Positions 31,535 through 40,910 of a stretch of 64,000 nucleotides of DNA are shown here, one piece after another; the first letter of the stretch is position 1, and each line of letters begins with the position of its first letter. The stretch comes from a bacterium. Lineage in GTDB: Bacteria > Bacillota > Clostridia > Lachnospirales > Lachnospiraceae. The stretch spans positions 1 through 64,000 of the forward strand of contig JAQXMB010000042.1 in the NCBI GenBank assembly GCA_029012425.1, given 5' to 3'. A program made the position numbers and the translations under genes. Below the pieces are notes generated by a model. The model searched no databases. It worked only from the letters and a program-made list of their open reading frames with translations, and was not told the DNA's origin.

Positions 31535-31798
31535 TTATTCGTTGTTTATACGGGATTTTTTCAAGAATTCGATGATTGCATCATAATTTTTTTCATGATG
31601 CGGAAATGTGCAATTTGAGCAGTCCTTGATACGAAGTCCGTCTTCTTTTTCCAAAAAGCGCGGCGTACCGGGACAATTTTCATATGGATTGAGTGGACAA
31701 TAGCAGAACAGACAGTTAAAATCCTCTCCCTCCATTCCCACATGACAGGGAAAATATTGACAATCTTTATTTTCAAAAAAACGATGACTATGTTCCAT
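31535..31798 (-). CDS. Small cysteine-rich (putative metal-binding) domain protein
   Basis: 87 aa, CxxFPCHVGMEGEDFNCLFCYCPLN...CPG...CSNC arrangement. Confidence 0.7.
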   Translation of the reverse strand: MEHSHRFFENKDCQYFPCHVGMEGEDFNCLFCYCPLNPYENCPGTPRFLEKEDGLRIKDCSNCTFPHHEKNYDAIIEFLKKSRINNE

Positions 31799-31818
31799 AA
31801 TGCTTCCTTACCTACCAA

Positions 31819-32355
31819 TTACAACAATACTTTCAGACCAATTAAGATTAATATGACTCCGCCTGCCAGCTCTGCGCGTGCTTTATATTTCGCACCGAAG
31901 ATGCTTCCGATTTTTACACCAATTGCAGAGCAGATAAATGTGATTACGCCGATAAATGATACAGCGGGGATAATTCTCACATCAAGAAGTGCGAAGGTCA
32001 CACCCACCGCAAATGCATCTATACTTGTCGCAACGGCGAGCAAAAGCATGGATTTTACATCCATTGAGGCGTCAACTTCCTCATTATCCCTTGATTCCTT
32101 GATCATACCAAGACCAATAAACAGTAATAAGAAGAATGCAATCCAAGGAGCATATTTATTCACAAGATCTGCGAAAAATGTTCCAAGGAAATATCCGATT
32201 GCAGGCATCAATGCCTGAAATCCGCCAAACCATGCACCTGCAATGCACATGTGCTTCCAGTTAATTTTTCCAAGCGATAATCCTTTACAGATGGACACCG
32301 CAAATGCGTCCATCGATAATCCGACTGCTAAAATAAATAGTTCCAGTATTCCCAT
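31819..32355 (-). CDS. mntP: Manganese efflux pump MntP family
   Basis: LAVGLSMDAFAVSICKGLS and second half ATSIDAFAVGVTFALL duplicated motif. Confidence 0.9.
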   Translation of the reverse strand: MGILELFILAVGLSMDAFAVSICKGLSLGKINWKHMCIAGAWFGGFQALMPAIGYFLGTFFADLVNKYAPWIAFFLLLFIGLGMIKESRDNEEVDASMDVKSMLLLAVATSIDAFAVGVTFALLDVRIIPAVSFIGVITFICSAIGVKIGSIFGAKYKARAELAGGVILILIGLKVLL

Positions 32356-32384
32356 TTCTTATTCTCCTTTTTTGTATCGTTTGC

Positions 32385-32494
32385 TTTCAGTTACGGTTGG
32401 CGGTCATGACTGTCTATTGCATTTCCCTTTCAATTACGATTGGCGGTCATGACTGTCTATTATATTTCCCTTTCAATTACGATTGGCGGTCATG
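32385..32494. repeat. 43-bp direct tandem repeat (about 2.6 copies) upstream of mntP
   Basis: TTTCARTTACGRTTGGCGGTCATGACTGTCTATTRYATTTCCC starting at 32385, 32428 and 32471. Confidence 0.9.
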
Positions 32495-33030
32495 CATACA
32501 CATATAGCACAGGCACGCTCTCGCTACTTGTCGCTGGCAGTGGTACATAAGTGTCCAAAATACGGACACAAAGTACCAGCCGCTCCAAAGTACCTGTTTC
32601 CTATATGTGTATCGCATTCCCTATCCACGCTACGAAAAGCTTAACAAAATATACGCTAAGCGCTGCCATGAAGGTTCCTGCCGATGCCACTGTTTATGCT
32701 GTCGGCAAGGTTCATGACAGTTCCCGTCAGCTGCGACTTTTGGCTGGCGTAGTGCGAGCGAATCGTAAGTGTTCCGCCTATCATAACTGAAAGCCGAAGA
32801 CTATGTGTTCGAAGGACACATCGAGTCGAGGCTGAAGGAACAGCGAGACACCGTCAGGCAATCGGAGCAGTCTGACGGCGACACTGTCATGTCCGAAGCC
32901 GGCTCGGTTACCGACAGTTCCCATCAGCTGCGACTTTTGGCTGGCGCAGTGCGAGCGAATCGTAAGTGTTTCGCCTATCATAGCTGAAGAGACCGCGAGA
33001 CACCGTCAGGCAATCGCAATAACCTGACGA
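32489..33030. repeat. Composite structured intergenic repeat element, copy A
   Basis: Extended similarity to 52751-53187; nested inverted repeats (32496-32507/32601-32612; 32541-32546/32573-32578; GTGTCC/GGACAC) and an internal ~88 bp direct repeat (32702-32792 and 32900-32988). Confidence 0.85.
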
Positions 33031-33372
33031 TGACACTGCCGCAGAGACGAGATGCGCCCTGCGAATCTCGCTCTGATTAGCGGTCGTCAAATCTCCGCTT
33101 GCACAAGTGCAGCGTCCATTTTCCTCGTCGCCATAACACAAAAAGAGACCTATGGATTGCGCATTCGCCATCCACAAGTCTCATCGTTTCATGCAATACC
33201 AGATGCTCATCACATCATTCTGTTGATACCGCCACACGCCTCGCGTGCCGACTACTCCCTCGTAAACTTTGCTAAGTATATCACAGCGCCTATAGCATGA
33301 CAAGAGCATTTTGCAAGATTGCGGTAGTTTTTTTCATATGCTATACTTAGCATGCAAAAAGGAGGATCTATC

Positions 33373-34530
33373 ATGTCTGATTTACATACAAGCCTTACAG
33401 CAATCATGGATGCTGCACCGGAGAAAATTGTGCTGAGCAAACCGTCATCCAAAGATGCCGCTTACCGCAAGGTAACAGTCGAAAAAAAACAGGATTATTA
33501 CCAGATTGCCCGCTATACCGAAAAACAGGTGTTTCACGAAAATGTAACTGCCACCGGCCTTATTTCTTATTTGGAACAAGTCATGGGGCAGTCCTATTTG
33601 CAACTCAACGCCTGGGCAAAATCCTCCGAACATCAGCTTCTGATTTCAAAAAAGGGAACTGTGACCTACAAAAAGAAGCTGATTATCCCTGAAAAAAGCA
33701 AACAGGAAGCATCTCCTGCATCCCATAACCGCAAGAAAAACTATTTACTTGAAGAAGGCACCGACATTCCTCCGCTCGTAGACATGGGCGTATTCACAAA
33801 AGAGGGCAAGGTTGTCCGGTCCATGTATGACAAATTCCGCCAGATCAATCGTTTTATCGAGCTGATTGATGATGCGGTCAGCAATGTGGACAAACCTTGT
33901 TGGCACATTATCGACTTTGGATGCGGAAAGTCTTATCTGACTTTCATCTTATATTACTATTTTACTGAAATAAAAAAGCAGTCTGTTGAAATTGTCGGCT
34001 TAGATTTAAAAGCAGATGTCATTGAAAAATGTAACGCGGCTGCAAAAAAATACGGTTATGATTCCCTTCATTTTGAAATAGGCGATATCAACGGCTATGA
34101 CGCACCGTTTACGGTTGATATGGTTATCACTCTTCACGCTTGCGACACCGCTACCGATTATGCCTTGTACAATGCCATCCAATGGAACGCCGATATGATT
34201 TTTAGTGTTCCCTGCTGCCAGCATGAGTTAAACAAGGAAATGTATACCGACGAATATGCGCTGTTCTGCCGCTACGGAATCATCAGGGAGCGCTTTGCCG
34301 CACTCACAACAGATGCCATCCGTGGTAACCTGTTAACCGCCTTTGGCTATAAAACACAGCTATTGGAGTTTGTTGATTTAAGCCACACGCCAAAAAATAT
34401 ATTAATCCGCGCAGTAAAGAATCCATCCATGTCAAAAAAACAAAAGCAGGTCCAACTTGACGAGGTTACAGCAGTCATGGATATGCTCCATATAACGCCT
34501 ACTTTATACCGGCTTTTAGTCGAAAAATAA
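33373..34530 (+). CDS. Class I SAM-dependent methyltransferase
   Basis: WHIIDFGCGKSYLTFILYYYF motif I; IFSVPCCQHELNKEM; RBS AAGGAGG. Confidence 0.85.
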   Translation: MSDLHTSLTAIMDAAPEKIVLSKPSSKDAAYRKVTVEKKQDYYQIARYTEKQVFHENVTATGLISYLEQVMGQSYLQLNAWAKSSEHQLLISKKGTVTYKKKLIIPEKSKQEASPASHNRKKNYLLEEGTDIPPLVDMGVFTKEGKVVRSMYDKFRQINRFIELIDDAVSNVDKPCWHIIDFGCGKSYLTFILYYYFTEIKKQSVEIVGLDLKADVIEKCNAAAKKYGYDSLHFEIGDINGYDAPFTVDMVITLHACDTATDYALYNAIQWNADMIFSVPCCQHELNKEMYTDEYALFCRYGIIRERFAALTTDAIRGNLLTAFGYKTQLLEFVDLSHTPKNILIRAVKNPSMSKKQKQVQLDEVTAVMDMLHITPTLYRLLVEK

Positions 34531-34689
34531 TAACCAAAAATCCTTTGATTTTTTTAGTAAGTTGGTGCATTGACCGGTCATTTTCTCCATGTTAAAATTT
34601 TAACTAAGACGGAAAGCATTGTGGAGAAGGCAATACCATCGATAGACTTTCACGGCTTAAAATATTATACATTATGGGAGGATTTACCA

Positions 34690-35907
34690 ATGGCAAGATT
34701 TACTTTACCGAGAGATTTGTATCACGGAAAGGGTTCCTTGGAGGCATTAAAGACCTTCGAAGGAAAAAAGGCAATGATCTGCGTGGGTGGCGGATCAATG
34801 AAGCGTTTCGGTTTTTTGGATCGCGCAATTGAATATTTGAAGGAAGCAGGCATGGAGGTTGAGGTTTTTGAAGGTATTGAGCCCGACCCGTCTGTTGAAA
34901 CAGTTATGAAGGGTGCTGACGCAATGCTCAAGTTTGAGCCTGATTGGATCATCGCGATGGGTGGCGGTTCTCCAATCGATGCTGCGAAAGCAATGTGGAT
35001 TAAATATGAGTATCCCGATGTTACCTTCGAGGATATGTGCAAGGTATTCGGACTTCCGAAGCTTCGTACCAAAGCTCACTTCTGTGCTATTTCTTCTACA
35101 TCAGGAACTGCAACTGAGGTTACTGCATTCTCTATCATTACTAATTATCAGGATCGTATCAAATATCCGATCGCTGACTTCGAGATCACTCCCGATGTTG
35201 CAATCGTTGATCCTGATTTAGCAGAGACCATGCCTCAGAAGCTGGTGGCTCACACCGGTATGGACGCTATGACTCATGCAGTGGAAGCTTATGTTTCTAC
35301 CGCAAACTGCGATTACACAGATCCGTTAGCAATCCATGCGATTGAGATGATTCAGGCTGATTTAGTTGATTCATACAATGGCGATATGGCTGCAAGAGCT
35401 CGTATGCACAATGCACAGTGTCTCGCCGGCATGTCATTCTCTAACGCTTTACTTGGTATCGTTCATTCAATGGCTCACAAGACCGGTGCTGCTTTTGAAG
35501 ATTTCGGTGCACACATTATTCACGGCGCTGCAAACGCTATGTATCTTCCGAAGGTTGTTGCATTCAATGCTAAGGATGAGACCGCTAAGAAGCGTTACGG
35601 CGTAATCGCTGATTACATGAAGCTCGGCGGAGCAAACGATGATGAGAAGGTTGAACTCTTAATCAAGTATCTGCGCAAGATGAATGATGATTTGAATATC
35701 CCTCACTGCATCAAGAACTACGGCGCAGACAGCTTCCCTACCGAGAACGGATTTGTTCCCGAGGAAGTATTCCTTGAGAGACTGCCTGATATCGCTGCAA
35801 ATGCAATTCTCGATGCATGTACAGGTTCTAACCCTCGTATTCCTACTCAGGAAGAGATGGAGAAGCTGCTTAAATGCTGCTACTACGATACAGAGATTGA
35901 TTTCTAG
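34690..35907 (+). CDS. Iron-containing alcohol dehydrogenase
   Basis: AMGGGSPIDAAKAMW, SSTSGTATEVTAFSIITN, HSMAHKTGAAFEDFGAHIIHGAANA; start MARFTLPRDLYHGKG after GGGAGG. Confidence 0.92.
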   Translation: MARFTLPRDLYHGKGSLEALKTFEGKKAMICVGGGSMKRFGFLDRAIEYLKEAGMEVEVFEGIEPDPSVETVMKGADAMLKFEPDWIIAMGGGSPIDAAKAMWIKYEYPDVTFEDMCKVFGLPKLRTKAHFCAISSTSGTATEVTAFSIITNYQDRIKYPIADFEITPDVAIVDPDLAETMPQKLVAHTGMDAMTHAVEAYVSTANCDYTDPLAIHAIEMIQADLVDSYNGDMAARARMHNAQCLAGMSFSNALLGIVHSMAHKTGAAFEDFGAHIIHGAANAMYLPKVVAFNAKDETAKKRYGVIADYMKLGGANDDEKVELLIKYLRKMNDDLNIPHCIKNYGADSFPTENGFVPEEVFLERLPDIAANAILDACTGSNPRIPTQEEMEKLLKCCYYDTEIDF

Positions 35908-35920
35908 TCTTCTATATGAT

Positions 35921-35957
35921 AAAAAGCTTCGTTGCCAACCGGCAGCGAAGCTTTTTT
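35921..35957 (+). terminator. Terminator downstream of the Fe-ADH
   Basis: AAAAAGCTTCGTTGCC-AACC-GGCAGCGAAGCTTTTTT. Confidence 0.9.
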
Positions 35958-35985
35958 AAGTTTTCTCACTATGAAATTTTAACAA

Positions 35986-36630
35986 TTAATCTTCCTCTTG
36001 CGATGTAATCTCCTGCATCATATGAATCCGATAACATGCATCCTCACAGATGAAACGACCATGTTCCATGATATAACTTGCCTGTAAATCTCCGTAGATA
36101 CTCTGCTCTCCGTACTCGTTTACAAGGATACAGAATGCTCCGACCTCGGATCTTGAACATCCGTCGAGATCTAAAATTAATACATACTTGCCCTCATACA
36201 TATATAATGTACTTGGAATCTTCTCGGCGCTTTGCAATAACTGGCAGAACTGATACAGTCTTCCGGCTGTAGAAAAGGTTACCTGAACCAGTTTTAAGGG
36301 CGTATTTTCATCCGGTATCGGATTTTGAGCCTCCGACATTCCGGCCATCACTTCTGACGATTCCGCTTCCTCCCAGGAATCAAGCTCCTCCTCCTCAACA
36401 TTGCGGAAAATCAGCTCCAAATTTCCATTTAAAAACATTCCTTCCACAGACATTGGTCCGGTCTTTTCGAAACCGGTCTCTTCCTGTCCTTCCTGCATCA
36501 GATATTCAAAAAACTCATATGTTTTATCGGATTTTTTCAACAGGTCGCTGATTTCCAATCCGTTGGCACGGATCTCATCCATCGAAACACTGCACCGAAG
36601 TTCATTATCACTCACTTTTCGAAAATTCAC
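35986..36630 (-). CDS. mecA: MecA-family adaptor protein
   Basis: MNFRKVSDNELRCSVSMDEIRANGLEISDLL N-terminal pattern; acidic linker; C-terminal domain. Confidence 0.8.
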   Translation of the reverse strand: MNFRKVSDNELRCSVSMDEIRANGLEISDLLKKSDKTYEFFEYLMQEGQEETGFEKTGPMSVEGMFLNGNLELIFRNVEEEELDSWEEAESSEVMAGMSEAQNPIPDENTPLKLVQVTFSTAGRLYQFCQLLQSAEKIPSTLYMYEGKYVLILDLDGCSRSEVGAFCILVNEYGEQSIYGDLQASYIMEHGRFICEDACYRIHMMQEITSQEED

Positions 36631-36737
36631 GCGACCACCTCTCTTCTAATTTCTTCTTATATTTTATCATACGCATTTTTCCCCATTTCGTCAATATCCA
36701 TACACTTTTCCGGCTTTTTTCAGAATGCAAGGCAACA

Positions 36738-36766
36738 TAAAACGCCAATGCATCTGCATCGGCGTT
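36738..36766 (-). terminator. Terminator-like hairpin downstream of nudC
   Basis: AACGCCAATGC-ATCT-GCATCGGCGTT; T-rich on the minus side. Confidence 0.6.
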
Positions 36767-36991
36767 GTTAAAAAGGGGAGAGTTATGAAAAATTGAAAAA
36801 GTTACTCGTGTGTATCACTTGTTGTGATGGTTATAGTATATCCACTGCCTATGAACAAATTTTGTCGCTGAAATTAATATTATGTGAACAATGCATTTAC
36901 AATTTGTTCACAAATAATATGAAGGCGCACAGACCAAAACTTTGTTCCCCTGCAACTACACCATTCAGTTGACTGAATATTTGGAAATAAT

Positions 36992-37846
36992 TTACAATTT
37001 TCCCTCGCAAAACTGTCGAATTATATGTCTTGTCAGACTGTTGTAATCCTCTGTTTTCGGGATCTCATCTGCACGAAGCCAGGTTGCAACAGCCAGCTCC
37101 TGCTCATCTCTATGTATCGTATCATCCTCGCCATCCAGCCACGCAGTATATCCAATCATCAGATTTCCAACAAATCCCCACGGTTGCGAACCGAAATATT
37201 TGATATCGCGAATTTTCAGTCCCGTCTCTTCCATTACTTCCCTTGCAGCTGCCTCTTCCAGTGTCTCGCCAACTTCCACAAAGCCCGCAACAAGTGCATA
37301 GAATCGATTTAATCCGCCGACATACTTTGTTACAAGAAGCTTGTCCTTGTTTCGGACAGCAACAACAACAGCCGGTGCAAGCTTCGGATATACCCGGTTA
37401 TTACAGGCTTTACAGCGCATCATCCGCTCCTTACCGTCATGCTCCATCGGCTGACCACAGCATCCACAAAAGCGATTTTGCGCATACCATTGCTGCAGAT
37501 GTTGTGCCGTCATTCCTACAAACGCTTCATAGCGCGGCTGCATCCGGCGCATCATGTAACGATTGTCCTCCCAGGAGCTTTCAGGGAGTGTTTCAATCCT
37601 GCTTTTTTCTTCCGGAGTTAACAAAAAATAATCCGTGCGAACTTCGTCTTCAATCGCAAACAAATAGGTCAGCTTCTGTTCTCCAATGGATTTCTCAATT
37701 TCGTGGTAATACGGATAACGGTCTGATCCGTTTTCATGGACAATCAAAAACTGTTGTTCACAGACGCATACGATTTCGCTGCACGGCGAAGGTATTCGAT
37801 TTTCATAGGTATTTTTAAATCTTTTAGGTGCAATTTCCTGCAACAT
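36992..37846 (-). CDS. nudC: NAD+ diphosphatase (Nudix, Zn-ribbon)
   Basis: FCGCCGQPMEHDGKERMMRCKACNNRVYPKLAPAVVVAV, Nudix box GFVEVGETLEEAAAREVMEETG, SQPWGFVGNLMIG. Confidence 0.95.
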   Translation of the reverse strand: MLQEIAPKRFKNTYENRIPSPCSEIVCVCEQQFLIVHENGSDRYPYYHEIEKSIGEQKLTYLFAIEDEVRTDYFLLTPEEKSRIETLPESSWEDNRYMMRRMQPRYEAFVGMTAQHLQQWYAQNRFCGCCGQPMEHDGKERMMRCKACNNRVYPKLAPAVVVAVRNKDKLLVTKYVGGLNRFYALVAGFVEVGETLEEAAAREVMEETGLKIRDIKYFGSQPWGFVGNLMIGYTAWLDGEDDTIHRDEQELAVATWLRADEIPKTEDYNSLTRHIIRQFCEGKL

Positions 37847-37903
37847 AATGATTCCTCCTGTATTTGTATTTTATACACAACATTTATGGAAGTGGGCGTT
37901 CCT

Positions 37904-37946
37904 TTTGTTTCATGGGAAATCCATCGGATTTTCCTATAAAATGAAA
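37904..37946. repeat. Dispersed imperfect palindrome, copy 2
   Basis: TTTTGTTTCATGGGAAATCC-ATC-GGATTTTCCTATAAAATGAAA. Confidence 0.6.
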
Positions 37947-37972
37947 GAGCGGCAGAGAGTGCTCCCTGCCGC
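37944..37972 (-). terminator. Terminator downstream of the MATE transporter
   Basis: GCGGCAG...CTGCCGC with T-rich run on the minus strand. Confidence 0.7.
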
Positions 37973-37980
37973 AAATTCTT

Positions 37981-39354
37981 TTATTCATTTGAAAGCGGTT
38001 TTATTACACGCTTAAAGGTCAGATGCAGACAGATACTTGAAATCAGAAGCGACATGCCCTCTGCAATCGGAAAGCTCCACCAGATTAAATCTAATCCACC
38101 AATCTGCGCCAAAATATATGCCGCGGGAAGCAAAACAATCAGCTGACGGGCAACGGATACATACAAACTGTACATCCCGTTTCCGACTGCCTGGAACACC
38201 GCTCCGCACACGATGCAGAACCATGCCATCAAAAAGTGGACTGCTATGATACGAAGTGCCGGAACACCTATCTGAAGCATATTCTCAGATGCATCAAACA
38301 GCCAGATCAGTAACTTGTCCGGTATTGTCTCGAACACGATAAACCCAAGGAGCGTTGAGCAGAATGCTACAAGCCATCCCCACTTGATACTTCGAATCAT
38401 ACGCTTTTTCTTCTTTGCTCCATAATTGTAGGCAACAATCGGAATCAGACCATTATTCAGTCCGAATACCGGCATAAAGAAGAAACTTTGAAGCTTGAAA
38501 TATACGCCAAAAACCGCAGCTCCGGTTGCTGATAAGCCTACTAAAATGAGGTTCATTCCATAGGTCATGACCGAACCAATCGACTGCATGACAATTGAAG
38601 GGACACCTACCTTATAGATGATACCGATAATCTCTCGATTTGGTCTGAACCCCTTAAACGACATATGTACATCGGCGTTATGCTTCTGGTTATAAATCAT
38701 CGCCACGAATCCGGCAATAATCTGTCCGACAACAGTTGCCACAGCAGCTCCCGCAACGCCCATTTTCGGCATTCCAAGCAGACCAAAAATTAAGATCGGA
38801 TCCAAAATGATATTAATAATTGCACCGATCATCTGCGAAACCATGGTAAAGAAGGTTCTTCCGGTCGCCTGTAAGATTCGCTCAAAAATGAACTGCATAT
38901 ACAGACCAAAAGAAGCTACCATTACAATTGTCAGATACTGTACTCCCATCGTCATGATTTCTTCCGGAGCACCCTTCACCTGACTTGCATAGAACGGGCG
39001 GACCGCTACAATACCGATGATTGCAGATACAAGATAGCTGATCAGATACAAAAACACACCATTTTCTGCTGTCTGATTTGCACGCTTAAAATTTTTCTCA
39101 CCCAGCGACTTAGATAAAAGAGAATTCACACCGACACCGGTTCCTCCGGCAATCGCAATCAACAGCATCTGAAGCGGAAATGCCAGCGAAACAGCTGTCA
39201 GTGCATTCTCACTGATTCTTGATACGAAGGAGCTGTCGACAATGTTGTACATCGCCTGCACGAGCATGGATAGCATCATCGGCAATGACATATTCATCAA
39301 TAACTTGCCTTCCGGCATGACTCCCATCTTGTTTTCTTGTCTCAATTCTTCCAC
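37981..39354 (-). CDS. MATE family efflux transporter
   Basis: 12-TM pattern; GKLLMNMSLPMMLSMLVQAMYNIVDSSFVSRI, GTGVGVNSLLSKSLGEK. Confidence 0.93.
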   Translation of the reverse strand: MEELRQENKMGVMPEGKLLMNMSLPMMLSMLVQAMYNIVDSSFVSRISENALTAVSLAFPLQMLLIAIAGGTGVGVNSLLSKSLGEKNFKRANQTAENGVFLYLISYLVSAIIGIVAVRPFYASQVKGAPEEIMTMGVQYLTIVMVASFGLYMQFIFERILQATGRTFFTMVSQMIGAIINIILDPILIFGLLGMPKMGVAGAAVATVVGQIIAGFVAMIYNQKHNADVHMSFKGFRPNREIIGIIYKVGVPSIVMQSIGSVMTYGMNLILVGLSATGAAVFGVYFKLQSFFFMPVFGLNNGLIPIVAYNYGAKKKKRMIRSIKWGWLVAFCSTLLGFIVFETIPDKLLIWLFDASENMLQIGVPALRIIAVHFLMAWFCIVCGAVFQAVGNGMYSLYVSVARQLIVLLPAAYILAQIGGLDLIWWSFPIAEGMSLLISSICLHLTFKRVIKPLSNE

Positions 39355-39464
39355 AATAATTCCTCCCTGCTACTTCCTGCAGTATGATTCAACCCTTTTT
39401 TCAAACACTTTATCATACCATGAAACAGGGGAAGATGCAAGTGGACTCTGTGATTTACAACCAG

Positions 39465-40127
39465 CTACTCAAGGACTGCCGCCAAATCAGAAATCGATTT
39501 TTCACCCATAAGTGTTTTCTCATCGTTAATAACAACCATCGGCACGCGCTCAATCTTATACTTTTCGACAAGATCCGGATATAGATTCGCATCAATCATA
39601 GTAGCCGTGAGCTTCGGACTCATAGCAGCAAGATGCTGTGCTCCGATAACGGTTGCAGCACAGTGATGACATGCCAAAGAGACAAATACTTTTATCTCGG
39701 AATTCTTTTTCAGCTTCCCGATCTTCTTCTGACTCCACTTATCGACCTCCTGGCCGGGGCCTGCCGCATTATAGCAGCCAAGAATAAACGAATTCATTTC
39801 CTTGCCACCCGGAACGCCAAAAAAAGCGACTCCTATGTATTCACCATTCTTATAAAATCCCATGGCAGGTGTGCGGCCTTCGGGATCAAAATCAGCCTCT
39901 GTCGAAGGATTTTCTCCCTTATCGTAAATCGAGACACGAATATGCTCACCCAGAGTTTCTACATCAAACAAGAGTGAAATTAACTCTTTACTCTTTTCCT
40001 CCGCCGGATCTACAACGGCAACAATCTCTAAATCCTCGGTGAGCTTCTCAAAAACGCCCTTAATCTGAAGACGCAATTCATCATCCAACAAATTACTTGT
40101 CCTCGGAGCATCTGAATAATTTCCCAT
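39465..40127 (-). CDS. AhpF N-terminal-domain-like double-thioredoxin-fold protein (stand-alone)
   Basis: Tandem thioredoxin folds, active-site VSLACHHCAATV, no FAD/NAD reductase domain; start MGNYSDAPR after AAAGGAGG; next to ahpC. Confidence 0.8.
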   Translation of the reverse strand: MGNYSDAPRTSNLLDDELRLQIKGVFEKLTEDLEIVAVVDPAEEKSKELISLLFDVETLGEHIRVSIYDKGENPSTEADFDPEGRTPAMGFYKNGEYIGVAFFGVPGGKEMNSFILGCYNAAGPGQEVDKWSQKKIGKLKKNSEIKVFVSLACHHCAATVIGAQHLAAMSPKLTATMIDANLYPDLVEKYKIERVPMVVINDEKTLMGEKSISDLAAVLE

Positions 40128-40153
40128 GAGTACCTCCTTTATCGTATGTGTGA

Positions 40154-40717
40154 CTACAGCATTCCTACAAGATCCAGACTCGGCTTTAATGTCTCTGCAC
40201 CGGGTTTCCATTTTGCAGGACATACCTGATCGCCATGTTCACGGACAAACTGTGCTGCCTGTAATTTTCGGAGCAGCTCTTCCGCATTTCGCCCGATTCC
40301 CATATTGTGAATCTCATATGCCTGAATCACACCATCAGGGTCAACAATAAAGGTACCGCGCAGAGCCTGTCCGGCATCCTCCACCAAAACATCGAACTGA
40401 CGAGACAGATTCCATGCTGCATCTGAGAGCATCGGATACTTTATTTTTTTGATGGTATCAGAAGCATCTGCCCATGCTTTATGTACAAAATGGCTGTCTG
40501 TTGAAACAGAATAAATCTCGCATCCGGCTTCCTTGAATTCCTCGTAATGATCTGCTAAATCCCCAAGCTCGGTCGGACATACAAAAGTAAAATCAGCCGG
40601 ATAAAAGAAGAATATCTTCCAACTTCCTTTTGCCGACTGGTCGGTCACTGTAATAAACTCTCCATTCTGATAAGCCTCCACCCGGAAGGGCTCAATTTTT
40701 TTCTCAATGTAACTCAT
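40154..40717 (-). CDS. ahpC: Alkyl hydroperoxide reductase / 2-Cys peroxiredoxin
   Basis: FFYPADFTFVCPTELGDLADHYEEF, resolving Cys HGDQVCPAKWKPG. Confidence 0.96.
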   Translation of the reverse strand: MSYIEKKIEPFRVEAYQNGEFITVTDQSAKGSWKIFFFYPADFTFVCPTELGDLADHYEEFKEAGCEIYSVSTDSHFVHKAWADASDTIKKIKYPMLSDAAWNLSRQFDVLVEDAGQALRGTFIVDPDGVIQAYEIHNMGIGRNAEELLRKLQAAQFVREHGDQVCPAKWKPGAETLKPSLDLVGML

Positions 40718-40845
40718 ATGCTTCTCCTTTCTAATAACCTGATACTTATATAATCTTACAGAATATAAAATAAATCAATGATAATTTGTCTATCTTTTTT
40801 ATCATTTTATTTATTTTGTCTATTTTTCTTTATGTGATACTTTGC

Positions 40846-40878
40846 TATAATTTTTATAGATAGAACGCGGGGGTTCTA
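40846..40878 (+). promoter_or_regulatory. Extended -10 (TGCTATAAT) plus inverted repeat TAGAAC-GCGGGG-GTTCTA upstream of the small duplicated-motif gene
   Basis: Direct reading; IR lies just downstream of the predicted transcription start. Confidence 0.55.
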
Positions 40879-40910
40879 GCATTTAATTCAAACACAGGAG
40901 GGTACTTATT

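Noticed and set aside
32781-33177. Minus-strand ORFs of 66 and 89 aa inside composite element A
   Set aside because: They lie across hairpins and internal direct repeats, lack convincing RBS, and similar reading frames recur because the DNA element repeats; treated as spurious.
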